From contig JAJYQP010000042.1 of the NCBI GenBank assembly GCA_021794525.1, positions 1-61,470 of the forward strand: a stretch of 61,470 bases of DNA, read 5' to 3'. Shown here piece after piece: positions 8,246 through 19,729 of this stretch; positions within the stretch are counted from its first letter, which is position 1; each line of letters opens with the position of its first letter. The stretch is from Pseudomonadota bacterium (lineage in GTDB: Bacteria > Pseudomonadota > Alphaproteobacteria > Sphingomonadales > Sphingomonadaceae). Both the position numbers and the translations under genes were made by a program. Under the pieces are notes generated by a model. It was given only the letters and a program-made list of their open reading frames with translations, did not search any database and was not told the DNA's origin.

Positions 8246-10114
8246 TCACGCGCGCGCGACCGCCTCGGCAGCGATCATGCGCGCCTCCGCGCCCAGCCCG
8301 ACCGCATTCAATGCACGGACGATGTGATAGAGGTGGACGGCAGTCATCTGCTGCCAGCCCTCGCCCTGCATCCCGAGCCCCGCGAGCAGCACCACCAAGG
8401 CCTGGTTGCGGCCCGCGGCGGCGCCATCGATGGCCTGGGTCCAGCGGCTGCGGCGATTGAAATCGACCCCCAGCTCCTTCGAGTAGGCGTTCGCGCCATC
8501 AGCGGTCATGCGGTCAAGCCCCGCAAGCCCGGCGAGCAACAGGCGGCTCTTGAGCTGTTTCGTGCTGCCGTCGTCGCCCATAAAATCGTCGAATTGCCCG
8601 CCCGTCGCCTGACCGCCCTGTGGCCTTGCCAGCAACAGGAGCGCCCACGCCTCGCTGCCAATGGGTGCGACCGAGGCCCAGCGCGCCGCATCGCGGTTGT
8701 AGCCTGCCGCCAGCATCGAGCCGATCAGCGGCGCGGCGTCGGAAGCGAAATCCTTCGACGGGTCGAGGCGCGCTGCGGCCGAGGCGGTCAGCACCCAGCG
8801 CCCGTAGGGATCACCCTCCCCGCTGCCCCAGATCGCCTTGATCGCGGCAAGCCGGGTTCCGGCATCGGTCCCGACATAGGCGCTGCGCAGGTTCTGGACG
8901 GTGTCGGACAGCGCCCCGTCAGCCAGATCGTCGCCAAGTTGGGAATAGAGGTCCACCATCGCCTGCGCCGACAGCACGCCGCGTCTGGCAGCCAGTTCCG
9001 CCGCCGAAACCCGCTGTTCCGGTGCCAGCATCGGCGAGGTAGCGCTTGCGAGCGCATAATATGTCCCGAACCCGCTGGTCAGCCGCTCGGGAATATCGGC
9101 GCCCACCGCATTGGCGAGCGCAAAGCGCCAAGGGGTAAGCTTGTCGACGCCGTCCCACTCGATCGTGACCGAGCGCCGGCCATCGCCTGCCGCCCCGGCA
9201 TAGCGTTGCGCCAGCAGGGCATCGATCCGCTCCGCCTTGCCGGTGTTGAGGATGCGGCGCAGGTCGGTGTCGGCGTTCGTCGCCTCGCCGGCATAGGCGC
9301 TGCAGATCGCCGCCGTCATGCGCCACTCGGTATCTTCGCGGGCGCTGCGCAACAGGCGCACCGCCGGGCACGCGCCGAGCAGATCGGCGGTCCCGACATA
9401 CGCGGCCAGCGCGGCATCGGTCAGCGCGGGCGAGTAATTGGCGGTGTCGACATCCTGCACCAGAGCTCGTGCCGTTGCGAATTCGCCCATGCGGTTGAGG
9501 AGTCCCGCGCGCAGGGCCGCGAACTCGGCTGGATCCATGCCTTCGGGCGCGGCGAGGCGACTTGCGAGCGCGCGGCGGAGCAGGATGTGTCCCCACCGTG
9601 AAACCAGGGGCCCCCGCGTGCCCGCGAGCGCGGCCCGCACCAGGCGCGCCGGTTGCGCCGCCAGCGAATAGATGGGCAGCCCGCCTTCCTCGGGCGCGAT
9701 CACGCCGACCCGCTCCATCCCGCGCTGCGCGCCGGGTGGGATATCGACCTTGGGCTTGAGGCCGAACAGCTCGTCGAGATCGTCGGTGGACATGCGCTCG
9801 AGCTCTTCGAGCGTGGGCAGGCGCGACAGATCGATGCCGCTACCGAGCGATGGGGCATCGGCGGTGGCACCCTCGGCGGGAAGCGCCTGCACCACCTCGC
9901 CCGGCCGCATGGCCGGGACGGCAGGGGCCGGACCGGTGCGGGTTGCGGCAGGAGCCGGTGCAACCACCGGCCGCGGTGCGCGGGTCGCAGCAGGGGTGGG
10001 GGCTGGCTGGTCGAAACCGGGCGGCAGCAGGTCCTCGGGCTGGCTCTGCGCCAGCACCAGGGTCGACCCGGAGGCAAGCAGGAACGCTGCTCCGATTGTG
10101 AAAGCGCGGCTCAC
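8246..10114 (-). CDS. Large secreted protein of unknown function
   Basis: A 622-aa protein with a signal peptide (MSRAFTIGAAFLLASGSTLVLAQ) and a Pro/Ala-rich linker to about residue 85. The rest is an Ala-rich, mostly helical body resembling stacked helical repeats, with no catalytic motif I recognise. The GTG start at 10112-10114 overlaps the stop of the 46-aa gene upstream. The gene sits directly before xerD and may be periplasmic. I cannot assign a function. Confidence 0.85.
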   Translation of the reverse strand: MSRAFTIGAAFLLASGSTLVLAQSQPEDLLPPGFDQPAPTPAATRAPRPVVAPAPAATRTGPAPAVPAMRPGEVVQALPAEGATADAPSLGSGIDLSRLPTLEELERMSTDDLDELFGLKPKVDIPPGAQRGMERVGVIAPEEGGLPIYSLAAQPARLVRAALAGTRGPLVSRWGHILLRRALASRLAAPEGMDPAEFAALRAGLLNRMGEFATARALVQDVDTANYSPALTDAALAAYVGTADLLGACPAVRLLRSAREDTEWRMTAAICSAYAGEATNADTDLRRILNTGKAERIDALLAQRYAGAAGDGRRSVTIEWDGVDKLTPWRFALANAVGADIPERLTSGFGTYYALASATSPMLAPEQRVSAAELAARRGVLSAQAMVDLYSQLGDDLADGALSDTVQNLRSAYVGTDAGTRLAAIKAIWGSGEGDPYGRWVLTASAAARLDPSKDFASDAAPLIGSMLAAGYNRDAARWASVAPIGSEAWALLLLARPQGGQATGGQFDDFMGDDGSTKQLKSRLLLAGLAGLDRMTADGANAYSKELGVDFNRRSRWTQAIDGAAAGRNQALVVLLAGLGMQGEGWQQMTAVHLYHIVRALNAVGLGAEARMIAAEAVARA

Positions 10115-10251
10115 CGGGCAGTCTCCGGCACTGCAACGTCATAGGTGATGGGGCGCAGCGGCTCTTCTCCGCCCTGGTACCAGGCCAGGATCACCAGCAG
10201 TACGGTCAATCCGATCAGCAACCCGGTCTTCCTTCGTCCCAGTCTCGGCAA
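10111..10251 (-). CDS. Small single-pass membrane protein, 46 aa
   Basis: Read by hand from the reverse strand: a TTG start at 10249-10251, a basic N-terminus (MPRLGRRKTG), one hydrophobic helix (LLIGLTVLLVILAW) and a short polar tail. AGAGGA lies 6 nt before the TTG. Its TGA overlaps the GTG of the 622-aa secreted protein by 3 nt, a typical arrangement for coupled translation, which is the main support. With that neighbour and xerD it probably forms one transcript, divergent from aroK. Function unknown. Confidence 0.65.
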   Translation of the reverse strand: MPRLGRRKTGLLIGLTVLLVILAWYQGGEEPLRPITYDVAVPETAR

Positions 10252-10322
10252 CGTCGATCCTCTTGCGCCCGGGACGACCGCCCGCTTGCACGCCCGATAG
10301 ACCAGCTATAGGCGCGGCCGCA

Positions 10323-10889
10323 ATGACCGAGGCAAGCGAATTCTCAGCCGAGTGGATGGCGGACCTGCGCCGCCGCCTCGACCGGCCGATCGTGCTCGTG
10401 GGGCTGATGGGCTCGGGAAAGTCAACCATCGGGCAGAGGCTGGCGGGAATGCTCGGCGTGGCCTTCGCCGACAGCGACCGCGAGATCGAAAAGGCAGCGG
10501 CGCGGACGGTCGCGGAAATCTTCGCGGAATTCGGCGAGCCCTACTTCCGCGACGGTGAGCGCCGGGTGATCGCCCGGCTGCTCGAGAGCGGCTCGGGCGT
10601 GATCGCCACCGGCGGCGGCGCCTTCGTGGACGCTGAAACGCGCGCGCTGGTGCTGGAGCGGGCCATCGCGGTGTGGCTCGATGCCGACATCGAAACGCTC
10701 GTCACGCGCACGGCGCGGCGCGACAGTCGGCCCCTGCTCAAGGACGGCGACCCGCGCGAAATCCTCACGCGCCTCCACGATCTGCGTGCGCCGCACTATG
10801 CCGAGGCGCAGATTCGCATCGAGACGAACGACCTGCCGCATCATCTGACGGCGATGACAATACTGGAGGCTGTCCACCAATGGCTGTGA
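10323..10889 (+). CDS. aroK: Shikimate kinase
   Basis: A 188-aa protein with the Walker A loop GLMGSGKST, the DxD-type ADSDREIE segment, the R-D-G-E-R-R shikimate site and the GGG motif (ATGGGAFVD). It phosphorylates shikimate at the 3-hydroxyl with ATP, the fifth step to chorismate. I chose the ATG at 10323 because a longer reading from 10263 would run into the divergent promoter region. The end overlaps the start of aroB by 10 bp, so the two form an operon, a common aroK-aroB pairing. Confidence 0.96.
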   Translation: MTEASEFSAEWMADLRRRLDRPIVLVGLMGSGKSTIGQRLAGMLGVAFADSDREIEKAAARTVAEIFAEFGEPYFRDGERRVIARLLESGSGVIATGGGAFVDAETRALVLERAIAVWLDADIETLVTRTARRDSRPLLKDGDPREILTRLHDLRAPHYAEAQIRIETNDLPHHLTAMTILEAVHQWL

Positions 10890-11989
10890 TCCCCGTCGCC
10901 CTCGGCGGACGAAGCTACGAGGTGCACGTCGGCGCCGACCTGCTCGACCGGGCCGATGGCCTGCTGGCACCGTTCCTGCGCAAGCCGCGCGTACCGGTGG
11001 TGGCCGACGCTGCGGCCTGGGCGGCCCATGGCGAGCGCTTCACCGCCGTGCTTTCCCGTGGCGGACATGAGGCGGTGGTTTTCGAAGTCGTTCCGGGAGA
11101 AACCTCGAAGAGCTGGGCCGAGCTCGCGCGCCTGACCGACTGGCTGCTTGGCGAAGGGGTCGAGCGCGGCGACCACGTCGTCGCCTTCGGGGGCGGCGTG
11201 GTCGGCGACCTCACCGGCTTTGCCTGCGCTATCCTCAAGCGCGGCTGCGGTTTCGTGCAGGTGCCGACGACGCTGCTGGCCCAGGTCGACAGCTCGGTCG
11301 GCGGAAAGACTGCCATCAATACCGCGGCGGGGAAGAACCTCGTCGGGGCGTTCCACCAGCCCTCGCTGGTGCTGGCCGATCTCGCCACGCTGGCGACCCT
11401 GCCGCTCCGCGAACTGCGCGCAGGCTATGCCGAGGTGCTGAAATACGGCGTGCTGGGGGACCGGGCCTTTTTCGACTGGTTGGCCGGGAACGCCGCGGCG
11501 GTGCTTGCGCTCGAACCGGCCGCCCTGGAACAGGCGGTTGCCACCAGCATCGGTGCCAAGGCCCGGATCGTGGCAGCGGACGAGCGGGAAACCACCGGCA
11601 CCCGCGCGCTCCTGAATCTCGGGCACACCTTCGGCCATGCGCTGGAAGCCGAGACCGGCTTTTCCGATCGGCTGCTGCACGGCGAGAGCGTGGCGCTGGG
11701 GATGGCTCTGGCCGCCCGCTATTCGGCGCGACGCGGGCTGATGCATACGGGCGAGGCCGACGCGGTGGTGCAAGCCATCGCGGACGCAGGAATGCCCTCG
11801 GCAGTCGCCAATCTCGGGCTGGATTGCGACGGTGCCCGGCTTGTCGACCACATGCGCCACGACAAGAAGATGGATGCGGGCACCCTCCCCTTCATCCTGT
11901 TGCGCGGGATCGGCGAGGCCTTTCTCGCACGGGACGTGGCGCTCGACGATGTCGCGAGCTTCCTTGACGAGGAACTAGCGCGGCGATGA
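10880..11989 (+). CDS. aroB: 3-dehydroquinate synthase
   Basis: A 369-aa protein with the NAD-binding [11 protein letters not shown], the substrate loop SVGGKTAIN, the metal-ligand GHTFGHALE and M-R-H-D-K-K near the C-terminus. All are diagnostic of AroB. It converts DAHP to 3-dehydroquinate, the second step of the shikimate pathway. The ATG at 10880 lies inside the end of aroK with GGAGG 10 nt upstream, so expression is coupled. Confidence 0.97.
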   Translation: MAVIPVALGGRSYEVHVGADLLDRADGLLAPFLRKPRVPVVADAAAWAAHGERFTAVLSRGGHEAVVFEVVPGETSKSWAELARLTDWLLGEGVERGDHVVAFGGGVVGDLTGFACAILKRGCGFVQVPTTLLAQVDSSVGGKTAINTAAGKNLVGAFHQPSLVLADLATLATLPLRELRAGYAEVLKYGVLGDRAFFDWLAGNAAAVLALEPAALEQAVATSIGAKARIVAADERETTGTRALLNLGHTFGHALEAETGFSDRLLHGESVALGMALAARYSARRGLMHTGEADAVVQAIADAGMPSAVANLGLDCDGARLVDHMRHDKKMDAGTLPFILLRGIGEAFLARDVALDDVASFLDEELARR

Positions 11990-12191
11990 TCCCAATTCGC
12001 AGAGCCGACCTGACCGCTCCGCGCTATCTTCGGCGCGGGATCGTGGGCCACATGAGTCTGGAGACGGGAAGCGGAGCCATTTTCGAGCCCGTGCCGGCAC
12101 TCTATCGCCGACGCGGGTTCGTTAACGGGGCTGCCTTTGCAAATTACCGGTTGACCGATTTCAACCGTGCCTGCACCTCGATCTTTAACGA

Positions 12192-12473
12192 TCAGGCCGC
12201 AACCCGCTTGCCCGGCAGCTTCTCGACATTGGGCGACGTGTCGACCGACTTTTCGATGATCGCGGCATAATCTGACATCATCTGATCATGCTCGGCGAAG
12301 AGCTTTTCCAGCTCGTCGCGACGGCGCAGCAGGATATGCGCGATGCCGGGGGCGAGGCTCTCGCCCTCGCCGACTTTCCCCAGCAGGGCCGCGATGTCGC
12401 TGACGGTGGCGTCCTCGGGCGATTTGAAGAAGTGGCCCTTGGAGTCGAAGAATCCGATACCTTTGCGTGCCAT
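12192..12473 (-). CDS. Conserved small protein of unknown function, 93 aa
   Basis: The protein starts MARKGIGFFDSKGHFFKSPE and has a predicted helical centre with a charged D-E-L-E-K-L-F segment. I chose the ATG at 12471-12473 because GGAG lies 8 nt upstream. A GTG three codons earlier overlaps that site. No signal peptide or membrane segment. It is separated from the CsaA-like gene by about 180 bp and probably has its own promoter there. Function unknown. Confidence 0.75.
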   Translation of the reverse strand: MARKGIGFFDSKGHFFKSPEDATVSDIAALLGKVGEGESLAPGIAHILLRRRDELEKLFAEHDQMMSDYAAIIEKSVDTSPNVEKLPGKRVAA

Positions 12474-12655
12474 AAGTTTCACTCCGTGCCTTTGGAACAG
12501 TCCAAAGGATCACCGCCGATTCTCTCGCAACTCGCAAAAATAACCAGCGGATTAACCACGAAAATGCACCGCGCGCGTTGTAGCGATGCTTAACGGTTTA
12601 TGCAGCTTTGCGAAAGTTGCGGCTTAACCATTCGCGGCGATGGGTCGGCGACCCA

Positions 12656-13027
12656 TCAGAACAGGCGCGACCCGTTCGGGACGGGCGAATCGGGGGCGAA
12701 CAGCACCACCTCGCCCGCCCCGTCCGCGAACCCGAGCGTGAGCACCTCGGACATCGCGGGCCCGATCTGGCGCGGCGGAAAATTGACCACGGCCGCCACC
12801 TGCCGACCCACCAGATCGGCAGCAGCGTAGTTCGCCGCGATCTGCGCGCAGCTCTTCTTCTCGCCGATGACAGGACCGAAATCGACCCTTAGCCGGTAAC
12901 TGGGTTTGCGTGCCTCGGGGAAATCCTCGGCTGCGATCACGGTGCCGATGCGAATGTCGATCTTCAGGAAGTCGCCAAACTCGACAGGTTCAGACTCCGG
13001 GGCATCAGGATCATGGACAACATGCAT
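12656..13027 (-). CDS. csaA: CsaA-like tRNA-binding domain protein
   Basis: A 123-aa protein consisting almost only of an EMAP/Trbp111-type OB fold: FLKIDIRIGTV, then SYRLRVDFG, QIAANY, GRQVAAVVNFPPRQIG and a C-terminal G-S-R-L-F. CsaA of Bacillus binds tRNA-like RNA and has been described as a protein-export chaperone. It starts one base after the stop of pccA, on the same strand, and so lies at the tail of the propionate cluster. Whether it has any functional tie to that pathway is unknown. Confidence 0.85.
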   Translation of the reverse strand: MHVVHDPDAPESEPVEFGDFLKIDIRIGTVIAAEDFPEARKPSYRLRVDFGPVIGEKKSCAQIAANYAAADLVGRQVAAVVNFPPRQIGPAMSEVLTLGFADGAGEVVLFAPDSPVPNGSRLF

Positions 13028-13028
13028 T

Positions 13029-15125
13029 CTATTCCAGCTCCAGGATCACTTCGTTCACTGACAGGCTGGCCCCCTCGGCAGCGTTGATCTTGCCGACCGT
13101 CGCGGCTTTTTCGGCGCGGAGGATGTTTTCCATCTTCATCGCCTCGACCGTGGCCAGCGGCTGGCCGGGCTGGACCGCATCGCCTTCTCCGACATGCAGC
13201 TTCACCAGCAGGCCGGGCATGGGGCAGATTAGGAACTTGCTGAGATCGGGCGGCACCTTCTCGATCATGTGCGCAGCCAGCGGGGCGACATGGGCGGGCA
13301 AGACGCGGACCTCGTGCTTCGCGCCCCGCGTGGTCATGCGATAGCCGGTGCGGGTCGGTTCGAGCCGGATGCCGAAAGTGTCGAGCGGCGCATCGTCCTC
13401 GCCCGCATCGGCGGCATACAACTCGACTTCGACGAAGCGCTGGCCGGGCGTGTATTCCAGCGCGATCGCGACCGCGCTGCCGTCCACGGTAATCGCATCC
13501 TCCTCGAGGCTCACCGCGTGGTCCTCGCCAGCGATTCGAACCTGCCAGTCGCCACCCGGTGCGGTGGGGCCACCGAGCTGCCCGTCGATCCGCCGCGCGC
13601 GGTCGGCGTCGGCGGTGGCAATGGCGCCTGCTACCGCGCAGAGCACGGAAGTGGTGTGGGTGTCCGTCGCCGCGCCGTGGAAGCCATCGGGATATTCTTC
13701 GGCGATGAAGCCGGTGGTGAGCTCGCCCGAGCGGAAGCGCGGGTGCTGCATGATTGCGCTGAGGAAATCGACGTTATGGCCCGGCCCCTCGATGCGAAAG
13801 GCGTCCAGCGCCCGGACCTGGAGGTCGGCGGCCTCATCCCGCGTCGGCGCCCACGTAATCAGCTTGGCGATCATCGGGTCGTAGAACATCGAGACTTCGC
13901 CGCCTTCGGCAACGCCGTCGTCCACTCGCACATACCCACCTCCGTTCGCATCGAGCGACGTCGAGATGCCTCGCCCAGGTGTCTCGGCGTCGCTCGACAC
14001 GAACGGGGCTTGGTGCATGACAGCCGTGGGCGGCTGATACCGCACCAATCTCCCCGTGCTCGGCAGGAAGCCGCGATACGGGTCCTCGGCATAGACGCGG
14101 TTTTCGATCGCCCAGCCGTTTATCCCGATATCGTCCTGCGCGAACGCCAGCTTCTCGCCCGCCGCGACGCGGATCATCTGCTCGACAAGGTCCACGCCGG
14201 TGATCGCCTCGGTCACCGGATGCTCGACCTGGAGGCGGGTGTTCATTTCGAGGAAATAGAAGCTCTCGCCAGAGGGGTCCGCGCCGCTGACGATCAGCTC
14301 GACCGTGCCGGCGCTGTAGTAGCCCACCGCGCGTGCCAGCGCGACGCATTGCTCGCCCATTGCCTGGCGCATCTTGGGCGTGACGAAGGGCGACGGCGCT
14401 TCCTCGACCACCTTCTGGTGGCGGCGCTGGATGCTGCATTCGCGCTCGTTGAGGTAGACGATGTTGCCGTGCTGGTCGCCGAGGATCTGGATCTCGATAT
14501 GGCGCGGGTTGAGGATGAACTTCTCGATGAAGACGCGGTCGTCGCCGAAGCTGTTGAGCCCCTCGCGCTTCACGCTTTCGAAGCCCTCGCGCACATCGGT
14601 TTCGTTGTAGGCGAGCCGCATCCCCTTGCCGCCCCCCCCGGCGCTGGCCTTCATCATCACGGGATAGCCGATCTCGGATGAGATTCGGACCGCGTGCTCG
14701 GTGTCCTCGATCTCGCCGACGAAGCCGGGAACGACATTGACCCCGGCCTCCTTCGCCAGCTTCTTGGATTCGATCTTGTCCCCCATCGCCGCGATCGCAT
14801 TCACCGGCGGGCCGATGAATTCGATGCCCTCCTTGGCAAGCGCCTCGGCGAAGCTGGTCCGCTCCGACAGGAAGCCATAGCCCGGATGCGCCGCCTCGGC
14901 CCCGGTTTGCTTACAGGCGGCAATGATCTTGTCCGCGATCAGGTAGCTCTCCGCGGCCGGCGAAGGCCCGATATGCACCGCCTCGTCGGCCAGCTGCACG
15001 AAAGGCGCGCGCGCATCGGCATCCGAATAGACCGCCACGGTCGCGATCCCCATCCGCCGCGCGGTGCGGATGATGCGGCAGGCGATTTCGCCCCGGTTGG
15101 CGATGAGGATTTTGGAGAACATCAA
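13029..15125 (-). CDS. pccA: Propionyl-CoA carboxylase alpha subunit (biotin carboxylase plus biotin carrier) with a repeat-derived insert
   Basis: A 698-aa protein. Residues 1-450 are a biotin carboxylase (MFSKILIANRGEIACRI, GGGGKGM ATP loop, EMNTRLQVEHPVTE). The C-terminal 75 residues are a biotin carrier domain with the biotinyl lysine in EAMKMEN. It carboxylates biotin for PccB, giving methylmalonyl-CoA from propionyl-CoA. Residues about 374-395, between the R-L-V-R-Y-Q-P-P strand and Y-V-R-V-D-D, are encoded by a 65-bp palindromic repeat (13942-14006). Related enzymes go almost directly from one strand to the next there. The frame stays open through it, so the peptide should be translated as a surface loop. 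3-methylcrotonyl-CoA carboxylase is less likely given the neighbours. Confidence 0.93.
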   Translation of the reverse strand: MMFSKILIANRGEIACRIIRTARRMGIATVAVYSDADARAPFVQLADEAVHIGPSPAAESYLIADKIIAACKQTGAEAAHPGYGFLSERTSFAEALAKEGIEFIGPPVNAIAAMGDKIESKKLAKEAGVNVVPGFVGEIEDTEHAVRISSEIGYPVMMKASAGGGGKGMRLAYNETDVREGFESVKREGLNSFGDDRVFIEKFILNPRHIEIQILGDQHGNIVYLNERECSIQRRHQKVVEEAPSPFVTPKMRQAMGEQCVALARAVGYYSAGTVELIVSGADPSGESFYFLEMNTRLQVEHPVTEAITGVDLVEQMIRVAAGEKLAFAQDDIGINGWAIENRVYAEDPYRGFLPSTGRLVRYQPPTAVMHQAPFVSSDAETPGRGISTSLDANGGGYVRVDDGVAEGGEVSMFYDPMIAKLITWAPTRDEAADLQVRALDAFRIEGPGHNVDFLSAIMQHPRFRSGELTTGFIAEEYPDGFHGAATDTHTTSVLCAVAGAIATADADRARRIDGQLGGPTAPGGDWQVRIAGEDHAVSLEEDAITVDGSAVAIALEYTPGQRFVEVELYAADAGEDDAPLDTFGIRLEPTRTGYRMTTRGAKHEVRVLPAHVAPLAAHMIEKVPPDLSKFLICPMPGLLVKLHVGEGDAVQPGQPLATVEAMKMENILRAEKAATVGKINAAEGASLSVNEVILELE
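13942..14006. repeat. Palindromic repeat family 1, full inverted pair inside pccA
   Basis: Two arms of about 28 bp in inverted orientation (CCGTTCGCATCGAGCGACG and CGTCGCTCGACACGAACGG) with a short loop. The same family occurs at 18690-18756 and 60051-60115 as complete pairs and at 20022-20049 as one arm. Some arm bases differ from the intergenic copies, as expected if the copy is older or under coding constraint. Confidence 0.88.
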
Positions 15126-15132
15126 ACGCGCC

Positions 15133-15393
15133 TTATCTGGAATTGTTTTTTCGAATGAAGAACCAAGTCATGACTACGCCAGCTAAGACAAAGAAGATGG
15201 CCGTGCCTGGGAACCAGAGAAACTTTTCGATCCCCACGTTCTCGCAGCCGGAGCCATCAGGCTCCGGCGCACAATGACCGAGACTAGCGATCAGAAGACC
15301 GAAAGCCGTTACGAGAAATCCTGTTACAGCAACCCCTAGGCAACTCAGCTTTTGCCATAGTGTCAGCGGCGACGGTTGATCGGAAAAACTCAC
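15133..15393 (-). CDS. Small membrane protein, 86 aa, unknown
   Basis: Two hydrophobic segments ([20 protein letters not shown] and [19 protein letters not shown]) with an intervening Cys pair, and a basic C-terminus. The GTG start at 15391-15393 overlaps the bioB stop (GTGA) with GGAGG 7 nt upstream, so it is translationally coupled to bioB. The base composition looks lower in GC than pccA and bioB on either side, suggesting later arrival in the operon. Function unknown. Confidence 0.6.
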   Translation of the reverse strand: MSFSDQPSPLTLWQKLSCLGVAVTGFLVTAFGLLIASLGHCAPEPDGSGCENVGIEKFLWFPGTAIFFVLAGVVMTWFFIRKNNSR

Positions 15394-16396
15394 TCCGCCG
15401 CCTCCACCACCTTGCAAGCCCGCATCGGCTCCTCGCCCCGCAGCGCTGTCAGCCCCAGCTTAGCGAACAGCGCGGCGTCGCTGTCGTCGCCCGCATTCGG
15501 CGCGGTCAGCAGCTTGTCGCCGGTGAAGATCGAGTTGGCGCCGGCGAGGAAGCACAGCGCCTGGGTCGCCTCGCTCATGCTCTCGCGCCCGGCGGAGAGG
15601 CGCACCATGGAGAGCGGCATGGTGATCCGCGCCACCGCGACGGTGCGAACGAACTCGATGTCGTCGATCTTCGCGAGGGGGGTATCCGCCAGCATGTCGC
15701 CCAGCACCGTGCCCTTGACCGGCACCAGTGCGTTGACCGGCACGCTCTCGGGATGCTGCGGCAGGGTGGCCAGCGTGTGGATGAAGCCGACGCGGTCCGC
15801 GCGCGTTTCGCCCATGCCCACGATCCCGCCGCTGCACACGCTGATCCCCGCCGCGCGGACGTTCGCCAGCGTGTCGAGCCGGTCGGCCATCGTGCGCGTG
15901 GTGATGACGCGCTCGTAATATTCGGGGCTGCTGTCGATATTGTGGTTGTAATAGTCGAGCCCTGCCTCGGCCAGCATGTCGGCCTGCTTCGGCGTCAGCA
16001 TGCCCAGAGTCATGCAGGTCTCCAGCCCCATCGCCCGCACGCCCTTCACGATCTCGACGATCGCGGGCATGTCGCGGTCCCTGGGGTTGCGCCAGGCGGC
16101 GCCCATGCAGAACCGCTGGCTGCCCGCGTCCTTGGCCTGCGCGGCGCGCTGGAGCACCGCCTGCACGTCCATCAGCTTGCTCGCCGCGACGCCGCTGTCC
16201 GCCTTCACCGACTGCGAGCAATAGCCGCAATCCTCCGGGCAGCCGCCGGTCTTGATGCTGAGCAGCGTGCACAGCTGGACCTCGGCGGGCGGATGATTCG
16301 CGCGGTGGACGCTGGCCGCGCGGAACAGCAGCTCGGTGAACGGCAGCTCGAACAGCGCGGCGATTTCGGCGCGGGTCCAGTCTGTGCGGATTTGGG

Positions 16397-16400
<4 letters not shown>
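15390..16400 (-). CDS. bioB: Biotin synthase
   Basis: A 336-aa radical-SAM enzyme with the CxxxCxxC cluster motif CPEDCGYC, followed by the BioB segments [13 protein letters not shown] and [10 protein letters not shown]. It inserts sulfur into dethiobiotin. The start is MTQIRTDW at 16400, where ATG overlaps the mutase stop (ATGA). Longer readings would run into the mutase gene. It lies alone among propionate genes, with bioA, bioD and bioF absent from the window. Supplying biotin for PccA in the same transcript is the obvious reason. Confidence 0.96.
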
Positions 16401-18676
<2,276 letters not shown>

Positions 18677-18689
18677 TCCGTCCCCCTAC

Positions 18690-18756
18690 CCGTTCGTGTC
18701 GAGCGAAGTCGAGACACGTTTCGATAGCGGTTCTCGACTTCGCTCGAACCGAACGG
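18690..18756. repeat. Palindromic repeat family 1, complete intergenic pair
   Basis: Arms CCGTTCGTGTCGAGCGAAG and CTTCGCTCGAACCGAACGG in inverted orientation with a short loop, 67 bp in total. It fills most of the gap between the enoyl-CoA hydratase stop and the mutase start and would form a strong hairpin in the transcript. Confidence 0.9.
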
Positions 18757-18763
18757 AGGCGAT

Positions 18764-19549
18764 CTATTTTCCCGTGAACGCCGGTTTCCGCTTTTGCAGA
18801 AAGGCCATTCCCCCCTCCATCGCATCGGCGCTGGCGCCCGCGATCCGCTGGCCCTCGGCCTCGGCGAGGAAGACGTCGTTCACCGTACCGTCGAGCGCGA
18901 TCGCGATGTTGCGCTTCATCGTGGCATAGGCGAGCGTCGGCCCTTCGGACAGGTGCGTGGCGAGCGCCATCGCCTCGTCCATCAGCGCCTCGTCCGCAAC
19001 GGCCTTGTAGATCAGCCCCCACTCCTCGGCTTGGCTCGCGCCGATCTTCTCGCCCAGCATCATCATGCGGGTGGCGCGGGCACGGCCGATGGCGCGGGCG
19101 AGCAGCCAGGTGCTGCCGCCGTCGGGCACCAGCCCGATGTTGACGAAGGCCTGAAGGAAATAGGCGCTCTGGCCCGCCAGCACGAAATCGCCCGCCAGCG
19201 CGATCGAACAGCCGACGCCCGCTGCCGGGCCGTTGACCGCGCAGACCACCGGCACCGGCAGTCGCAGGATCTGGCTGACGAGCGGATTGTAGTGGTTCTG
19301 CAGCGCCTGGTGGCTGCCGCCCTTGGATGTGATGGCATTGGCCTCCCCCCGCGCCGCGAGGTCCGCGCCCGAACAGAAGCCCTTCCCCGCCCCGGTAATC
19401 AGCACAGCCCTGGCGTCACCAATGTCGTAGAGCGCAGCGCGCAGCTCGTCGGCAAGCTGGATCGAAGCGGCATTCAGGCGCTCCGGCCGGTTGAGCGTGA
19501 TCCGGAGGATGTCGCCGGTCCGTTCGGCAAGGATGGTTTCGTAGGCCAA
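18764..19549 (-). CDS. Enoyl-CoA hydratase/isomerase family protein
   Basis: A 261-aa crotonase-fold protein: LNRPERLNAAS, the oxyanion-hole segment GKGFCSGADLAARGE, NGPAAGVGCSIALAGDF and a C-terminal K-R-K-P-A-F-T-G-K. The overall pattern resembles PaaG-type isomerases and fatty-acid enoyl-CoA hydratases, and the exact substrate cannot be read from sequence. I chose the TTG at 19549 because GGGAGA lies 6 nt upstream and the length is then typical. It lies between the epimerase and mutase genes, so a role in degrading branched or odd-chain acids towards propionyl-CoA is plausible. Confidence 0.88.
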   Translation of the reverse strand: MAYETILAERTGDILRITLNRPERLNAASIQLADELRAALYDIGDARAVLITGAGKGFCSGADLAARGEANAITSKGGSHQALQNHYNPLVSQILRLPVPVVCAVNGPAAGVGCSIALAGDFVLAGQSAYFLQAFVNIGLVPDGGSTWLLARAIGRARATRMMMLGEKIGASQAEEWGLIYKAVADEALMDEAMALATHLSEGPTLAYATMKRNIAIALDGTVNDVFLAEAEGQRIAGASADAMEGGMAFLQKRKPAFTGK

Positions 19550-19650
19550 GGCCGCTCTCCCAAGCGTTGCGTGTTGCAACCGTTTGGCGGGGAGTGCCGC
19601 ACCAATCAACCCGTCTCGTCACTCCTGCGAAGCGCCTCACCACCACGTTT

Positions 19651-19722
19651 CGTCACTCCCGCGAAGGCGGGAGTCCATGCCGCAACCACAACGCAATATG
19701 GATCCCCGCCTTCGCGGGGATG
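19651..19722. repeat. Palindromic repeat family 3, intergenic pair
   Basis: Two short hairpins, CTCCCGCGAAGGCGGGAG and TCCCCGCCTTCGCGGGGA, in inverted orientation about 30 bp apart. A partial third copy (CGTCACTCCTGCGAAG) lies just before at about 19620-19635. It is a classic REP/BIME-like arrangement immediately downstream of the epimerase gene. Confidence 0.85.
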
Positions 19723-19729
19723 CCTCAAC

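Noticed and set aside
8171..9601. A 476-codon plus-strand frame opposite the secreted protein
   Set aside because: Antisense to a gene with signal peptide and operon coupling; Arg/Gln/His-rich shadow composition.
11986..12270. A 94-codon plus-strand frame overlapping the aroB stop
   Set aside because: ATGA overlap with aroB looks tempting, but the peptide has no pattern and its end runs into the better supported converging gene at 12192-12473.
13942..14006. Frameshift or assembly error as explanation of the odd pccA segment
   Set aside because: The frame continues correctly on both sides and the segment is an identifiable repeat also found intergenically, so an in-frame insertion explains it better.
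19651..19722. CRISPR-like repeats near mce
   Set aside because: Only two inverted hairpins and a partial copy, no regular spacers and no cas genes; it is a REP-type element.
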